DNA from: Lingula anatina
Lineage: Eukaryota > Brachiopoda > Lingulata > Lingulida > Lingulidae
Direction: 5' to 3'
Assembly: GCF_001039355.2 (NCBI RefSeq)
Contig: NW_019775928.1
Coordinates: 1 to 62,000 of the forward strand
DNA: 62,000 nt
Shown here: positions 36,501 through 48,299 of the stretch, piece by piece
Position numbering within the stretch: the first letter of the stretch is position 1
Layout: each line of letters opens with the position of its first letter
The notes under the pieces: generated by a model
The model's input: the letters and a program-made list of their open reading frames with translations, nothing else
The model's database searches: none
What the model was told of the DNA's origin: nothing
Translations under genes and position numbers: made by a program

Positions 36501-38227
36501 ATTTATGTCTAGATATTAGTGTGCTGAGAGAGAGAGAGAGAGAAACAAACCTCTGTTGCACTGCCTTCTTTGATTTGATACCCTCCTTCACTTGCATTAC
36601 ATTTTGTTCTGTACTCACATCTTGTTGTTGTATCAGTGATGGGAATAGTTTTTGACTGGAAACGGCCAGGTTGACACGGGGTACAAATACCATTCTTCAC
36701 ATCCGAACCTTTAATTAAAAAGAAAAAAAAGATTGAAGGGGCATTCCATGATATTTGTTTGCATTACAAATGGACTATTGACTGTTTAAAATTGCATTTA
36801 ACTACAGGATCAGAGAGGCGATTCTGCCTCCGGATATTGTACCACCAGCTGGAGGAAGCGCATTCATATGGAAAACCAAAAAAAAAGGGACACAACCTCC
36901 AGTCTTGTGCTTAACAAGCTCTATAAAATGCAATCAACAAGAGTTCTCAAAATATGTAAAAAAAAAAATTACAAAAAATGGTCCAATCATGCAGATTTTG
37001 GAATTGACCTGTATTATCCTAACACTGATCACTCCTGTGATTTTCTAGACAATAGACCTATTGGTTTTCCTTGAAATGTGTTCTCATTGTTGCATCTGAA
37101 GTATGCTGACAAAAGAGTAAACCTTTGGGCAACACTATGGGCAAATCTCTGCTAGTTTTGAAGATATGAGGAGAAAGAAAATATGCAAAGTTCAGTTCTT
37201 AGTGAAAAAGTAGGTCAAAGGTCAATTTCAAGGTCACAGTATATGACTTCCTATTCAAGTTCAATAGTAACCATGGGAATTTCTTTGCCAATTTTGGAGA
37301 TATAAATGCCAGAAAACATGCAAGGTGCAGTTCATCATAAAAAAGTAGGTCAAAGCTCAATTTCAAGGTCATACTTAGATTGCCAGCAGTGTTTGCCTCT
37401 TAGGAAAATAAGTTGCTGGACCGAAAGCTCAGCCATCTTGGAAATTAGCTAGAATGCCTGCCGGGTGGGAAAACTTCTCTGCCCGTCCTGAAAGTTGTCT
37501 GCCTCGGGCAGACGGTCCAGCCTTAATTTCTAACACTGATTGCCAGTATATGACTTCCTAATCAAGTTCAACAGTAACTTTGGGTGTATCTCTGCCAGTT
37601 TTCGGGACATAAAAGATAGAAAATTTGCAAAGTTCAGTTCTTGGTAAAAAGTTTCATTATGGACAAAAAATGGATTATTAAACTATTCAATAAATGTGGG
37701 AATAAATCAAGAAATCATGTGTGAAACAGGTCCCAACTTATGTCTGGAAGGTTCCTAAGCACATAACTAGTACAACTGTTACGTGTATAAGGAGAGTGTT
37801 GTGACTGAAAAAAGTATAATATACACTAAAATAACAACTTAGATTGGTCTGGCTAAGTATGGTATTGGCTCCATCATTTCAACTGGGAAAAATTATCAGT
37901 AATTTCAAAATGGAATTATTACAAAAACATTGTTATGTAACTTTAGGTAGTCTGCTTTGCAATTGTGTTGCTACTGCTCAATAGGAATGTTTTTATTTTG
38001 AGAATTTATGGCTTTAAAAATATAGTATCTGTAAAACTGATCAAGTCTATATCGTATTATTAACAAAAATTTTGCTGGGGAGAAATATAATTACAGTACT
38101 AGTAATTAATTTTGTCCAAATTCCACAATCAACAATCACCATACTTACCTGGTGAACACGTCTTTGTCTGTGCTGATGCCAGATGGAAAATCACCACACA
38201 GACACATACCACTGCTAAGATTTTCAT
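29579..38227 (-). CDS. TNF receptor with death domain and C-terminal OTU deubiquitinase domain
   Basis: Thirteen exons: 38149-38227, 36551-36708, 36176-36320, 35769-35805, 35166-35302, 34395-34478, 34211-34285, 33819-33929, 32205-32400, 31637-31689, 31198-31320, 30637-30741 and 29579-30288. The phases agree at all 12 junctions, giving 670 aa. Signal peptide 1-19 (MKILAVVCVCVVIFHLASA). Cys-rich ectodomain about 20-140 with 14 Cys and two N-glycosylation sequons. Membrane helix 159-183. Juxtamembrane Cys cluster 194-204. Death domain about 245-350 (DIQALEHDH, then IRQWYEKM, then FVLDRLE). Acidic Pro/Gly linker. OTU domain about 471-662 with catalytic-type GDGDC (Cys482) and SGHYD (His656, Asp658). 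OTU enzymes are cysteine proteases that usually cleave ubiquitin chains. The predicted role is a cell-surface receptor that recruits death-fold adaptors and edits ubiquitin at its own complex. The acceptor of exon 13 (TTTTAG) and the donor of exon 10 are the least certain edges. A two-codon uORF (ATG GGT TAA) starts at 38246. Confidence 0.8.
30345..30557. repeat. Long (GT)n tract with an assembly gap
   Basis: GT repeat spanning the 25-base N gap, in the intron about 57 bases before the OTU exon (a CA repeat in the transcript). Its true length is unknown. The matching position in the left copy has only about ten units. Confidence 0.95.
30439..30463. other. Assembly gap (25 N)
   Basis: Run of undetermined bases within the GT tract. 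Confidence 1.
31453..31637 (-). other. Alternative 3' end or alternative donors of receptor exon 10
   Basis: Reading past the first donor of exon 10 stays open for about 45 codons and reaches a stop near 31495, overlapped by two AATAAA hexamers. Two further donors, AAAG|GTAACG (exon end 31568) and GAAG|GTAATA (exon end 31550), are in the same phase as the first and match the donor consensus better. Exon 10 may therefore be longer than modelled (693 or 699 aa in total), or the transcript may end here and lack the OTU domain. Confidence 0.45.
33030..33105 (-). other. Hammerhead-like core, possible Penelope-type remnant
   Basis: On the minus strand, a hairpin with arms GAGGCTAT and ATAGCCTC is followed by CTGATGA, a short imperfect stem (GACGT with ACATC) and GAAA. 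This order is that of the hammerhead ribozyme core, which is known from Penelope-like retroelements. A polyC run follows at about 33117-33133. No reverse transcriptase frame is present. It lies in the intron between receptor exons 8 and 9. Confidence 0.4.
37125..37665. repeat. Dispersed repeat, about three diverged monomers
   Basis: In receptor intron 1. Monomers share GTTCAGTTCTTAGTG-like, GTAGGTCAAAG and CAATTTCAAGGTCA blocks and a TATGACTTCCTA-TCAAGTTCAA block, with unrelated sequence between the second and third. Confidence 0.6.
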
Positions 38228-38259
38228 TTCCTATGTTTTAACCCATCTACAAGAGAAAA

Positions 38260-41200
38260 AGAAAGGAACAGGCTGAACACTACCTTACAATTCACACATC
38301 AACTTGAATATCATTTTTAACTCAAGCAACTACGGTAATGTGCCAAGCATTTCGACGGGCCCAGTCAATCCGACCACAAAAATTATTTCATAAAATTAAT
38401 TTTTCTGGGCTCAAACATTTAGTCCATACGTCAAAATCATGCGACAGAATTTTTTTCTTGTTCCGATTGTTCGACCACATCGTCGGCAAGACTCGGTAAA
38501 TTTTCAAGCCAGTGAAATAGATGCTGCATGCCTCGGCCCTTTGTCAATTGTTGTCCTTTCAATAGCTCTCGTCAATGAGGAAGAAACAATTAATTGAAGA
38601 TCTAATCTGGAAGCATGACGTACTTGTCATTTCCTTTGTCCCCGATGACAATAATAGTGCTTATAGACATACAAATTGTGCTAATTAAGCAGACTTGCCC
38701 TCGCTGACTGATTCATCACGCCCGTAACTGGGGAGGGGGGTTTAAAAAAAGGTCTATTCTGGATGAAAACAAATATCGACAGTGGGTAGAATACGTCGTA
38801 AACACCTTCATATAGACCATATATAGCGTTTGCTAGCAATAAAAAGTTTGGGAAGAATAAGCAATTTATTTTAAAGTTCGATTGAAATATATATGCAGAT
38901 GGGGAAACGTTCTTGAAGTCCACACCGCAAGATCTTACATTTACTACAATAGACCAAAGATCAGTGGGATCGACCGCCCAGACTTCTTGGCGCCAAATAC
39001 CACGCACTGTCAAAATCTGACGAACACGTGAAGCTGTTCACCTGCATGGATAACTGATTTGTCAACAATAAAAATGAAGTCTTCCTTACTTAGTAACTCC
39101 ATGGGAGCTTCATAGAGAGTTCCACTGGGTATTTATGTTACCTGTGAGTCACTTTCTATTATTTCTCTATTATTATGCATGAAATGTTGATAATATTTAG
39201 CGTAATCCACGAAGAACTCCATTCCTGTGACCCCCCCCCCCCCCAAAATGGGACCGTCTTCATTAACATGTGGTTTGCGCTATGCAGCAGCAGACCAGAT
39301 AAGACCAGTCTCTCATTTCTGCATATGCTCAATATTCTCACGTCAAATTATAAATGCACCTGTTTTGTGAAAATTATGGGGTTATATCAGTGGGGTTTTC
39401 AATATGCACCGTGATTTGTGCACAGCGAGAGTATATAAGTAGGGAAATCGGAAGAGTGCCAGCAAGATACTGTATGTCTATCGATACAGGAAGGCTTCGT
39501 ATTTTGCCTTTTCTCAATGTGTTTTAATATGACATGCTTTTTAAATAAAATACTTAAAAGTAATTTGAAGTTACACTGATTTCCGTTTGAGTACCAGTTG
39601 GTAGTCTTTGATATGTGTGATTGAATTTTCTTCGGAAGTACGTACGCGTCTACGCCTCGACGCTGAGCAAGCCTTGCGGGTTGAAAACAACTGATCGCAG
39701 ACTGGTAAAAAATTTCAATTCGGTTGATTTCAGTTGTCATATTAAAATTCAAATAGAGCGTGTAGTGGCTAGAATTCTATATCCCGTGTTTAAGGGAAAG
39801 TAATTACCATGTAGTCTCACATACTGCATTCGGTGCAATTGCTATGTATTTGGTTGAGAAAATGATCTTTAGAAGAAAGAGATTCGTAAGTTGGGAGAGG
39901 TGCACACGTTCAGATTCACGGAGGACGCAACACTCGCACGTATGAAGAGAAAGTAGGAAAAAAAGACAAATAAGTACAGTATGTATTTGCCCGGTCCTTT
40001 CTTAAAACTCATTTTATATATGTTGCTTGGTTACTAGACCTATTTTATAGCTCATTACGTAATTAGCATATAAATTTGCAAGTAATGTAAAGGCATTTTA
40101 AGAACACGTGTTATAATGCATGAATGTATTAGGCGTGGTTAACAAACAAACTTTGTCAGGCCTGTTAGTTTACGTTTATTTTCTTTCCTTAGATATTGAG
40201 TATGTTTATCTCAGCTAGCTGCATAATTTCATGAAGTTGTTTTATATTTATTACAGTGTCAGCAGACAAAGGTTATACGGTATTTTGTCATGTTTCACAA
40301 GTCGAGGCTAGACAAGTCTAGTGAGTAGCTAGTTTATGTATGTTATCATTTAATTTTGGAATTAATTTGTTTCTTCTTAACTTTGTAATGCACTTATAAA
40401 AGAAATTGATTTAATAACAGTGACATTCAGTCATTATATAAGTAAGTCATATTGAAAAGGATCATGAAGTATAGATGTTAAGTATCTTTATTTATTATTA
40501 TTTCAGAACGTATCTTATTGTAGTGGATCAATAAAGGCTCAAACAGACAACCTGCGTTTGTTAAGATATTGGACGCTACAGGGCGTACATAGACCACATA
40601 ACTAGTTTAAGTCCACTAAAGCTACCGGTTTCAAATATAAGTGACCGGCCTTTGGCTTTGTTTACAACACCTGTCTCCGGGGAAATACTCGTCCCACTTG
40701 TGAAGCGCATCATGAAAATGATCGAAGGTGAGGGAAATATATAGTTAGAAATTATAATTGTCATCTTTCTTAATGTTAAGTAAAGTTAGCACATATTGTA
40801 CACAGCAAAATAAAATTTCAGAAGGAGGATAAAACATGCCTCAAACATGTGTTAGGCGAATCTTGCGTAACACTTCCGGTAAAATGCAATACTTCCGGAA
40901 AGATGGCATTTTGGCAGATGCCCCTAACAATCCGACGATATCAAAGGTTTCCATTTGCTGTATTTTAATCAATTTGACCAAACTGACATTGCCATGAAAT
41001 TTATTCATTAATCTTGGTCGAATTGTTTGGCACATTACCGTATGGTGTTTAGGTATCCACCTGCATCGTTTTGTCTGTTTGGTCAGGTAGTGGAAAATAT
41101 ATCCACTTGTATACTAGCATAAATGTTCTTTGCAAATCTTCAGAATCCATACTTCTTCAAGAGAGAAAGAAGAGATTATAAACTTAACAGAATCTAGGCC

Positions 41201-42400
41201 TCATCAGCTAATTAAAAATAATGGCTGCTTTTTACCTCAACAGAGTCCTGCACTCCAGTAATTTTTTACTATTTCCAGTTATTTATTTTAAGTGAGACCC
41301 ATCTGCGGCCCAATATTCTAGCACTTTGCCTAATTCAAATGCGCATTACTCTGCCTGGGCAAATGCCATAATCAAACCTTATACTGTCTACTCATGCCTA
41401 GCTTCTTTACTTATTATGCGACAAATTTCAAGTTTCTGTGACATTATTTATGAGTGAAAATCAAGTGGGGCAACTTTTTACTCATTTTTGAAAGTACATG
41501 TAGCATCTGAAAACTGGCAGACATAGCGCCACTAAAACTTGAATAGTTTTTGACCTAAATCAGATAGATCAAATTTTTTAACAGTTTATTCAAACTCATA
41601 CATGTAGCTATCTGTGTCTTTAATTTCAAGTCTCTATCTTGATCAAAAAGAAAAAATGTTTTGACTTATTTTTCTCTTTACTTCGGACTTGTACACTTCA
41701 CATAATCACAGTTTTAAAAATTTAAGTTTTGTAAACTTTAGTGTCACTTCGACTAACACAAGAAACATTTCACAACTATTTACCACGACTTATCTTCTTA
41801 ACCTGACTTAACCAAACTTTTAATCTCAGAACCTCGTCTTGTTTGCATTTGCCAGTGAAAAAATTGGTATTACCTTTGCGACTTTGACACTCTCATGCTC
41901 TTCCCTTCCTCGCCATTTTCGTTGTATATAGAGGGCGTAATGTACAAGAAAAGACAAACTCATGGCCAAACCTCAATATTCTGTTTTTACGCCTTCAGTC
42001 AAAATTTATTTAAATTCAAAATGACTTACCATCAATAGAAAGTCTTTATGAGAGACGAATGTCCAAGAAAATATAGGAAATCATAAGTGACCCTGGCAAT
42101 CAAAGAAATACCATAGAAATGCGACTACTGTCTCTAAAAACCACACTCACTGCAAAAATAGTTATCCCCCCCCCCCCCCCCATCATCCACACTGTCGATG
42201 ACTAGATGAGCACAACCGATTTCGCAATTTTGTTATTATTATCATTAAATCTTATCGACAGATCATATTAGATTTCATTTTATACTTGTATAAATATGAC
42301 AAAAAAGTATAATTATATTTGACGTATTTTCCCGGAGTAGGCTAAACGTTTTTTTTTTTTTTTTTTTTTTTTTCCAAAATTATAAGCCTAGAGCAAAATT
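38260..42400. other. Upstream region of the receptor; no coding exon seen
   Basis: The coding part of receptor exon 1 is preceded by an acceptor (TTCTCTTGTAG) at 38247, so at least one 5' non-coding exon must lie to the right, but I cannot place it. Open frames around 38681-39013 and 39399-39752 have no domain or partner exon. Confidence 0.5.
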
Positions 42401-42429
42401 TGCTCCTCCTTTAATTTTCTGTCTCTTAT

Positions 42430-42660
42430 GTCAGCCGTGTCTGTAGCAACTCCCGTAAATCCTAGCAGTGAAGTAAAAATCAAGGAAGTACAGCCCCAAA
42501 TTACTGGTCTATACAGTTTCACTTCAAATTAGCGACCTCCCCGCGAAGGTATTGTGTTAATCTAAACATAACGCACGGACCATGTGACCCATCACTATTA
42601 TCGATATTGAAAAGGAAGCCAGAATGCCCTTAGGCTTAGAAGGTTGTTTGCAAATTTTAC
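42430..42660 (-). promoter_or_regulatory. Second copy of the TNF-ligand-1 promoter and 5' UTR block
   Basis: Clearly similar to 47866-48090 in the same orientation. Shared blocks include ATCAAGGAAGTA, CGACCTCCCCG, AACGCAC or GACGCAC, an E-box (CATGTG here, CACGTG there), GTGACCCATCAC and GAAAAGGAA. The TATA-like stretch of the ligand promoter is degraded here, and no ligand coding exon follows on the minus strand. It may be the relic of a third ligand gene, or a promoter reused upstream of the receptor. Confidence 0.65.
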
Positions 42661-43905
42661 CAACCAAATATGCCATGACTCAGTTCTGTAACAAACTGGA
42701 CAATCAAAAAGTCTGTGAGTTTTTAAATTACGCCTCGAGCAATGGCCTCTGATGTAGGCCCTAATTGATTTATTTATGCCAATGTTACTAATGCCTGATA
42801 ATAAGAAACCGCTACTTAGACCCTGGAGGAAAAAGGAAATACCTCAAATACAATTTACAAAAAGTGTATAAAGGTTGCGCGATTCACGTCTGTGGCAAGA
42901 TGGATGACAGGCAGCAAGTTAATTTCCTCGGAAGATTATTTTTAGCGCCATTAATTCAGGGTCAATTTCAAATTGATCAAGAAGTGTTATTTGTCCTTAC
43001 AAAAGTTCAACAGAAAGTGGTTTCTGTACTTTTACATGGCAACATGATTTGAAAACCTTATGCTTTGTCCATTAAACAGCTTTTTTTACGAATGTCATTT
43101 TTTCTTTCAGAAATGTTTGAATCCGTGTCAAAGTATTAATTGACACTAAACCTACCAAGTAGTTAATGTTAAAGAAATACTACTAGCTTTTATTTTGTTA
43201 TTTCTTTGAGTTCATTTTTCTCTTAGGATTTTTTTTTCCGAGCTGGAGGGCCAAAAAAATAAATGAAAAATTAGGTCAAGGTTACACCAGATATTTAAAG
43301 ATTAAGTTTGTTGGCCTTTTTTCCCCTGACGGTGAATATTATTATCATTATATTGTATATTATTATTATATTGTATTATTATATTGTATATTGTATATGA
43401 ATTATTATTATTATATTGTATATGAAGTTAAGGTGTATTAGCTAGGTCGAAATTTTTCATTCTGAATGGTCCCATAGTTTCACTTCTATTTTAATAAATC
43501 ATTACCGGATCTAAGTATAGGTTTTCAGGCGAAGAGTTAAATGTTGGAAAGTCCTTTAACATAACAGTAAAAAGAGAAGAAAGTAACATGTTGCGTCACA
43601 ATAAGGAAAGTATGAGGGAAGTCGGAATGGGAGGTAAGATATGCCTTTTGAAATCAGGGGACAGAACTGGATGTAAAAGATGGGCAGCATACACTCATCG
43701 GAGACATCTGACAGATAATACTGATATTTATACTTAAAGCAGAGGTTGGGTTTCAGAAGGTCCATCTCTGAAATATCTCCTAAAGAACAAAAATGTGATG
43801 GCGCATGGTCAGCTGCTCTACTACTGGTTGTAGTATATGAACAAAAATGCAAAATTACAAAAATATATTATATTTGTCAAAAAGCAAATCTGTATATCCA
43901 TGTTA

Positions 43906-43907
<2 letters not shown>

Positions 43908-43938
<31 letters not shown>
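43908..43938. repeat. (CT)n microsatellite
   Basis: Pure CT repeat of about 15 units. Confidence 0.9.
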
Positions 43939-43940
<2 letters not shown>

Positions 43941-44241
43941 GTCTCTTAGCTTTGAAAGGAGATCTAGTGTTAAAACAGCATTATAATTTACACTGCATGC
44001 TAACTGATGTAAACAAAATTAAGTATAGTATATAACAAATACACATCACCCTAAAAAAACTTTTGACACAACCATTAATTACATTTTATGTAATAAAGTG
44101 CATCAATTAATATAAGCCCTCTTATACACCAAAGTAAATACATTTGTGTGGCCTCTTTACGAAACAAGGGTCGGACTTATGTTGCCTGTGCCACATGTTA
44201 GAGATTACACATTTCTATAAAATATCATTTTAAGGCATTAA

Positions 44242-44436
44242 GGCTTCGTTCACATGAAAAATCTATTTTCTATTCGCGGTATCTTGTGATCACAGTCTGT
44301 GCCCTGAATACCCCACGGTGTAATTATTGGCAGCGCGATCCAGTTACCTCCAAAGCTGTAATTAATTCTCAGCTGCGCTCGAAGTGATCACAAGATACCG
44401 CGAATAGAAAATAGATTTTTCATGTGAACGGAGTCT
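44242..44436. mobile_element. Fold-back MITE with long near-perfect arms
   Basis: Arms of about 50 bp. The left arm contains TCACATGAAAAATCTATTTT and TATTCGCGGTATCTTGTGAT. The right arm is its reverse complement with very few mismatches. The loop is about 90 bp. Non-coding, located just 3' of TNF ligand 1. Confidence 0.85.
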
Positions 44437-44730
44437 AATATACACAGAAAAACGTTTTCATTATACAATACGTGCAATATTTTATCTATGCACATTTTGA
44501 AGAAATGTATAAACTCTAACACGATAGAGCTGTCACCGTGAAGTAGTTTCCAAACTAGGTGAAAACATTTGATTCTTGTGAAAGACAGGAGCACGAGTAT
44601 CAAACATAGTTAAAAATGTCCATAATGTTGGTCAACCGTCAAAAAGATATAGTCACTATGATATCGGGTTTCATACAAAAGTATTGCAATAATGGCACAA
44701 TATAAAGAAATGACCAACATTTGAAAACGA

Positions 44731-46064
44731 TTAAACCATGTACAAACCAAAGTAACTGATCCTGGGTGATTGTTCCACAAGAGTCAAATTCGACACCTCA
44801 ACAAATACTTCATCATGCTGTCGCAAATGACGCACCGCCCCCAAGTAGCTCGTGTGCTCCCAGAAATGCATATCATCTCTGTTTGTGCATTTAGAATGCA
44901 AGTTCATCAACAAAGTCTCGCGGGAATTTCCAAGTACGCTATTAACTCTATTAATGTAATGAGACAATTCTTGGGTATAGTCGTAATTTTTGCGGGGATT
45001 CGTGCCGTTTTTGTCTTCGTGTGAGAAATAAACCTGACTGTACACGTAATAAAACCCCGTGTGTGGGACGGTCAGGTGACCACCTTTGTACGTCACGCCG
45101 TTTCTTGTGAACGCACCACGGCCTTCTTCCAGCCAACTGCGCACTGCTTGCTTAATGCCACCTATAATTTATGATAGAGAAGAGTTTAATATAGTACATC
45201 TTTATGCGTGATATGGCATCAGTTTTAACTTAAATCTAGGGGATAACTCAGCCAGTGACGAGATCGGTGGAACCCCCGGTTACAAAACCTACATCACCGA
45301 CAAAAGCCATGTACTGCTCATATTTTCTATATGACCCTGATCTTAACAAGGGAAAGTGAAAAATAAATATTAATGTTCACCAACATCGTCATGTACCATA
45401 CGATAAAAAACTATAAACACAGGGTTCTTGTGTGTCTGAGAACCCACTTCTTTTGAATTGAAAAAAAATTGAGAATATTTTTCAAAGAAAAAAATGAGAT
45501 AAATTTTACAGCCGCCACATGCCTGGGTTAGGTGTTCTGGGAGCGTGTGGGTTCTGCACACAGTGAGCCGCCGGTTTCTGATCAGGGATGTTAGTGCTGT
45601 TCTTCAACAGATGCTCTGGTCTGCAGAATTCACCTGGAAAAGAAATGCACATGGATATTTTTTAAAATTATTTTATTAATATTTGCATCGAAATAAAACA
45701 AGTTTGCGCTCGGTTTGCATTATACGACACAATCCTGCTAAATACAGTTCAATACAACTATTTTACGCAGAGAAAATTATCAGATTCCCAGCTTTCTACA
45801 GGAGTGAGATGAAATGGTATTTATTGTTAAAGGAAAATGTCGGAAACTCTTTTCTTTGGGAATTTTAAGTTCTCATTTCTTTTTTATTGTGATACTTTTT
45901 TGATTTACCTTTTTTCTTCATTAATTTTTTTCATTCACATTTCTGATTTTATCTATTTATCTAATTCTATCTATTTTATCTATTTCTCTAATTCCATTTA
46001 TTTTTCCCAGTTTATATATATGTTATTGTTATAATCTTTGTTATTTGATTTATTTATTGTACAT

Positions 46065-46130
<66 letters not shown>

Positions 46131-47848
46131 GAATGAAATTTGACCACAAATTAATGGAGAAGAAAGCTGGACTGAAAGTGGTGAACTGCCGTGTGAACTC
46201 ACATCTGGGCACTGCATAGTGGCATGGTATGATTTAGCTGTCAGTCCCTTCTCAATTACATTTTATTACCACCTCCCCGCAGATAAATTATGTGCACTTT
46301 TCTCCAACACGAGTAGAGAATACAGCCATTAATTAGCCAGAGATATATCTGTGAATATGAAGTGAAAAATCATCCTGTGACTGTGATGGGAACAGTAAAT
46401 TATAGTGTCAATTACTTTACCAACTTTTATTGTTGTGAAAACTTGACGGAAATCCTGAGGTAACGCGCACATTTGCTTTTTAATGAAATTTTGGAAATAT
46501 AATGGCATACTAAAAAATTATTGGCATAAACATGTAGATAGAATAGCCTTCTTTTGCTTCCGATTTTTAACAGAAATAGGTGTTTAGTTTACTGATATTC
46601 TAAGGGGCCTATAAATATTGGTTTCATAAAAAACACATTTGGTCAAACTATCCTTAGTTCATTTTAATGTAGTTTAATACAGCTGTGTATTATAAGACTA
46701 TGAGCCCTTTTAAAAATCATTACTAGTACACTGATCATTTATTTGTTAATAATAATACTATTTTTACCTTCTGATTTTTTCTCCTCAATATTTCTGCCAA
46801 CAACCTGAAAAACATCAATCTGTGTCATATTTTGAAAAGACAAGGACGAAGAATGAATAACAGAAAAGCGGAAGTGGAAAAAAATTCTTCGAAATGACAC
46901 AGCAAGACAAATTTTTCAAATCCGCTTTGTTAATGTATATAACGTTAGTCCTATTTTCTTCAGATTATATCTGGCCAATTCTGGTAAGAAAGTCACAAGA
47001 CATGCCATTTGAACAAAATAAGTCGGTTTTTCCCAATGATGAGCTGTAACTTTTTCCTATTTAGATTACCTTTAAAGTGATTCATTGTCAACATCAGCCA
47101 ACCGTAGCTAGGGTTGTGTCACTTCCTGAAACTTACCTTGCATCTCACGATGGCCACCCGGTGAAGTCCCTATGCTATTATTCTCCTTCCGTACAAATCA
47201 ACAGAAAAATCGAAAGGGCACTCTCCATGCCTAATGTTTCATATTTTGGGAAAATCTTGGCATATTTTATATCTGTGACATTTTGTATCAAAACTGCTGA
47301 CACCTTTCACACCTAGGCCTACTTGTCTTTCTTTAAGTGATCCATATGGTTTAATGTAAGTCCATAGAGACAGAAGAAAAGAGAGTAAATGAAAGAGAGT
47401 AAATAAAAAATTTAACCTAAAATGTCTCCCAAAACATACGTACCGATTTCAATGCCTGTGTCAATTCACCAGCAGAGCTTCCACAACAATACTCAACCCC
47501 ATCTTTCTCCTTTCTTTGAAAATACCCCAACGCCGAGCTGTCCTCTTTGAACGTGGAGACAATGGCGTCGCATGGTATACAGCTTTTCTGCCAATGCAAC
47601 TCCTCTCGTGTATCACGTAAACAGCGGAGCTGAAAAACCAGATAAATCACCAAAGCACACAAAACTAGAAGAAAAACAACCAACAGACTGATCAAGACGA
47701 CGACGCATCGGCCAGAGAACGCACCGGTCGACCTAGCAAATTTAACGTTGTCATGAGAGAGAAGGCCCTTCTGACTCGATTGAGAGCTTTGGTCGTCGCA
47801 AGTGTCGAATTTGTCTTGCTTCTCGCAGTCGTTAAAGGTCGTAGCCAT
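44731..47848 (-). CDS. TNF superfamily ligand 1 (type II membrane protein)
   Basis: Four exons: 47444-47848, 46768-46804, 45523-45633 and 44731-45161; 327 aa, junction phases 0,1,1. The ATG sits in an ideal ACCATGG context. Cytoplasmic tail 1-48, membrane helix about 49-73, stalk with a CIPC motif and a later Cys pair, then the TNF homology domain from about 167 to the end. The domain opens with KPAAH and contains GGHLTVPHTGFYYVYSQVYF, the hallmark inner strand, and ends YFGLYMV; all are family signatures. Three N-glycosylation sequons lie outside the membrane. Intron 3 appears to start with GC (CAG|GCATGT), the only donor there giving both frame and a good context. Trimeric ligands of this family act on TNF receptors such as the one encoded at 29.6-38.2 kb. 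Pairing is inferred from proximity only. Confidence 0.92.
46070..46127. repeat. (TA)n microsatellite
   Basis: In intron 2 of TNF ligand 1. Confidence 0.95.
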
Positions 47849-48003
47849 GGTAGACAAAGTCAGAAATCTCTTAGTTCACTAGCATCTGAAGTAAGGTCCG
47901 TAACACCTAGCGGTGAAGTCACAGATCAAGGAAGTAAAGCCTCTAATTATCAGATAGACAGCCTAGGCAGACACATTCGAAAATAACGACCTCCCCGAAG
48001 AGT

Positions 48004-48040
48004 ATCTTAATATAAACATGACGCACGTACCACGTGACCC
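48004..48040 (-). promoter_or_regulatory. Candidate core promoter of TNF ligand 1
   Basis: A TATA-like TTTATATTAA at about 48006-48016 and an E-box CACGTG at 48031-48036, with GACGCAC between. This places transcription start near 47980 and gives a 5' UTR of about 130 bases to the ATG at 47848. The block is conserved in the copy at 42.4-42.7 kb. Confidence 0.5.
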
Positions 48041-48299
48041 ATCACCATTGTTGATTATGAAAAGGAAACCAGATTGCCCGCGTTTGGGAAATCTAGCTGC
48101 TTTTTGATACAAATACAGCAGAAAAAATTCCCTCATTTGTCCCTTACGTGAAGTTGTGAAATATGAAAGAAAAATGAAATAACACATAATAAGAAAGAAA
48201 TATTGCTTTTCTCTGTTATTAACATCTGTTTCTATCACGCATTTTTACTGACTGCACTACGTCATTCTTTCGTTTTCTAAAAATGGGCATATGCTTCGA

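Noticed and set aside
38681-39013. 110-codon frame upstream of the receptor
   Set aside because: No homology and no junction phase compatible with the receptor; probably 5' flanking DNA.
39000-42430. A third TNF ligand downstream of the duplicated promoter block
   Set aside because: Searched for the KPxAH, VPxxGxYxVYSQ and YFG signatures on the minus strand; none found.
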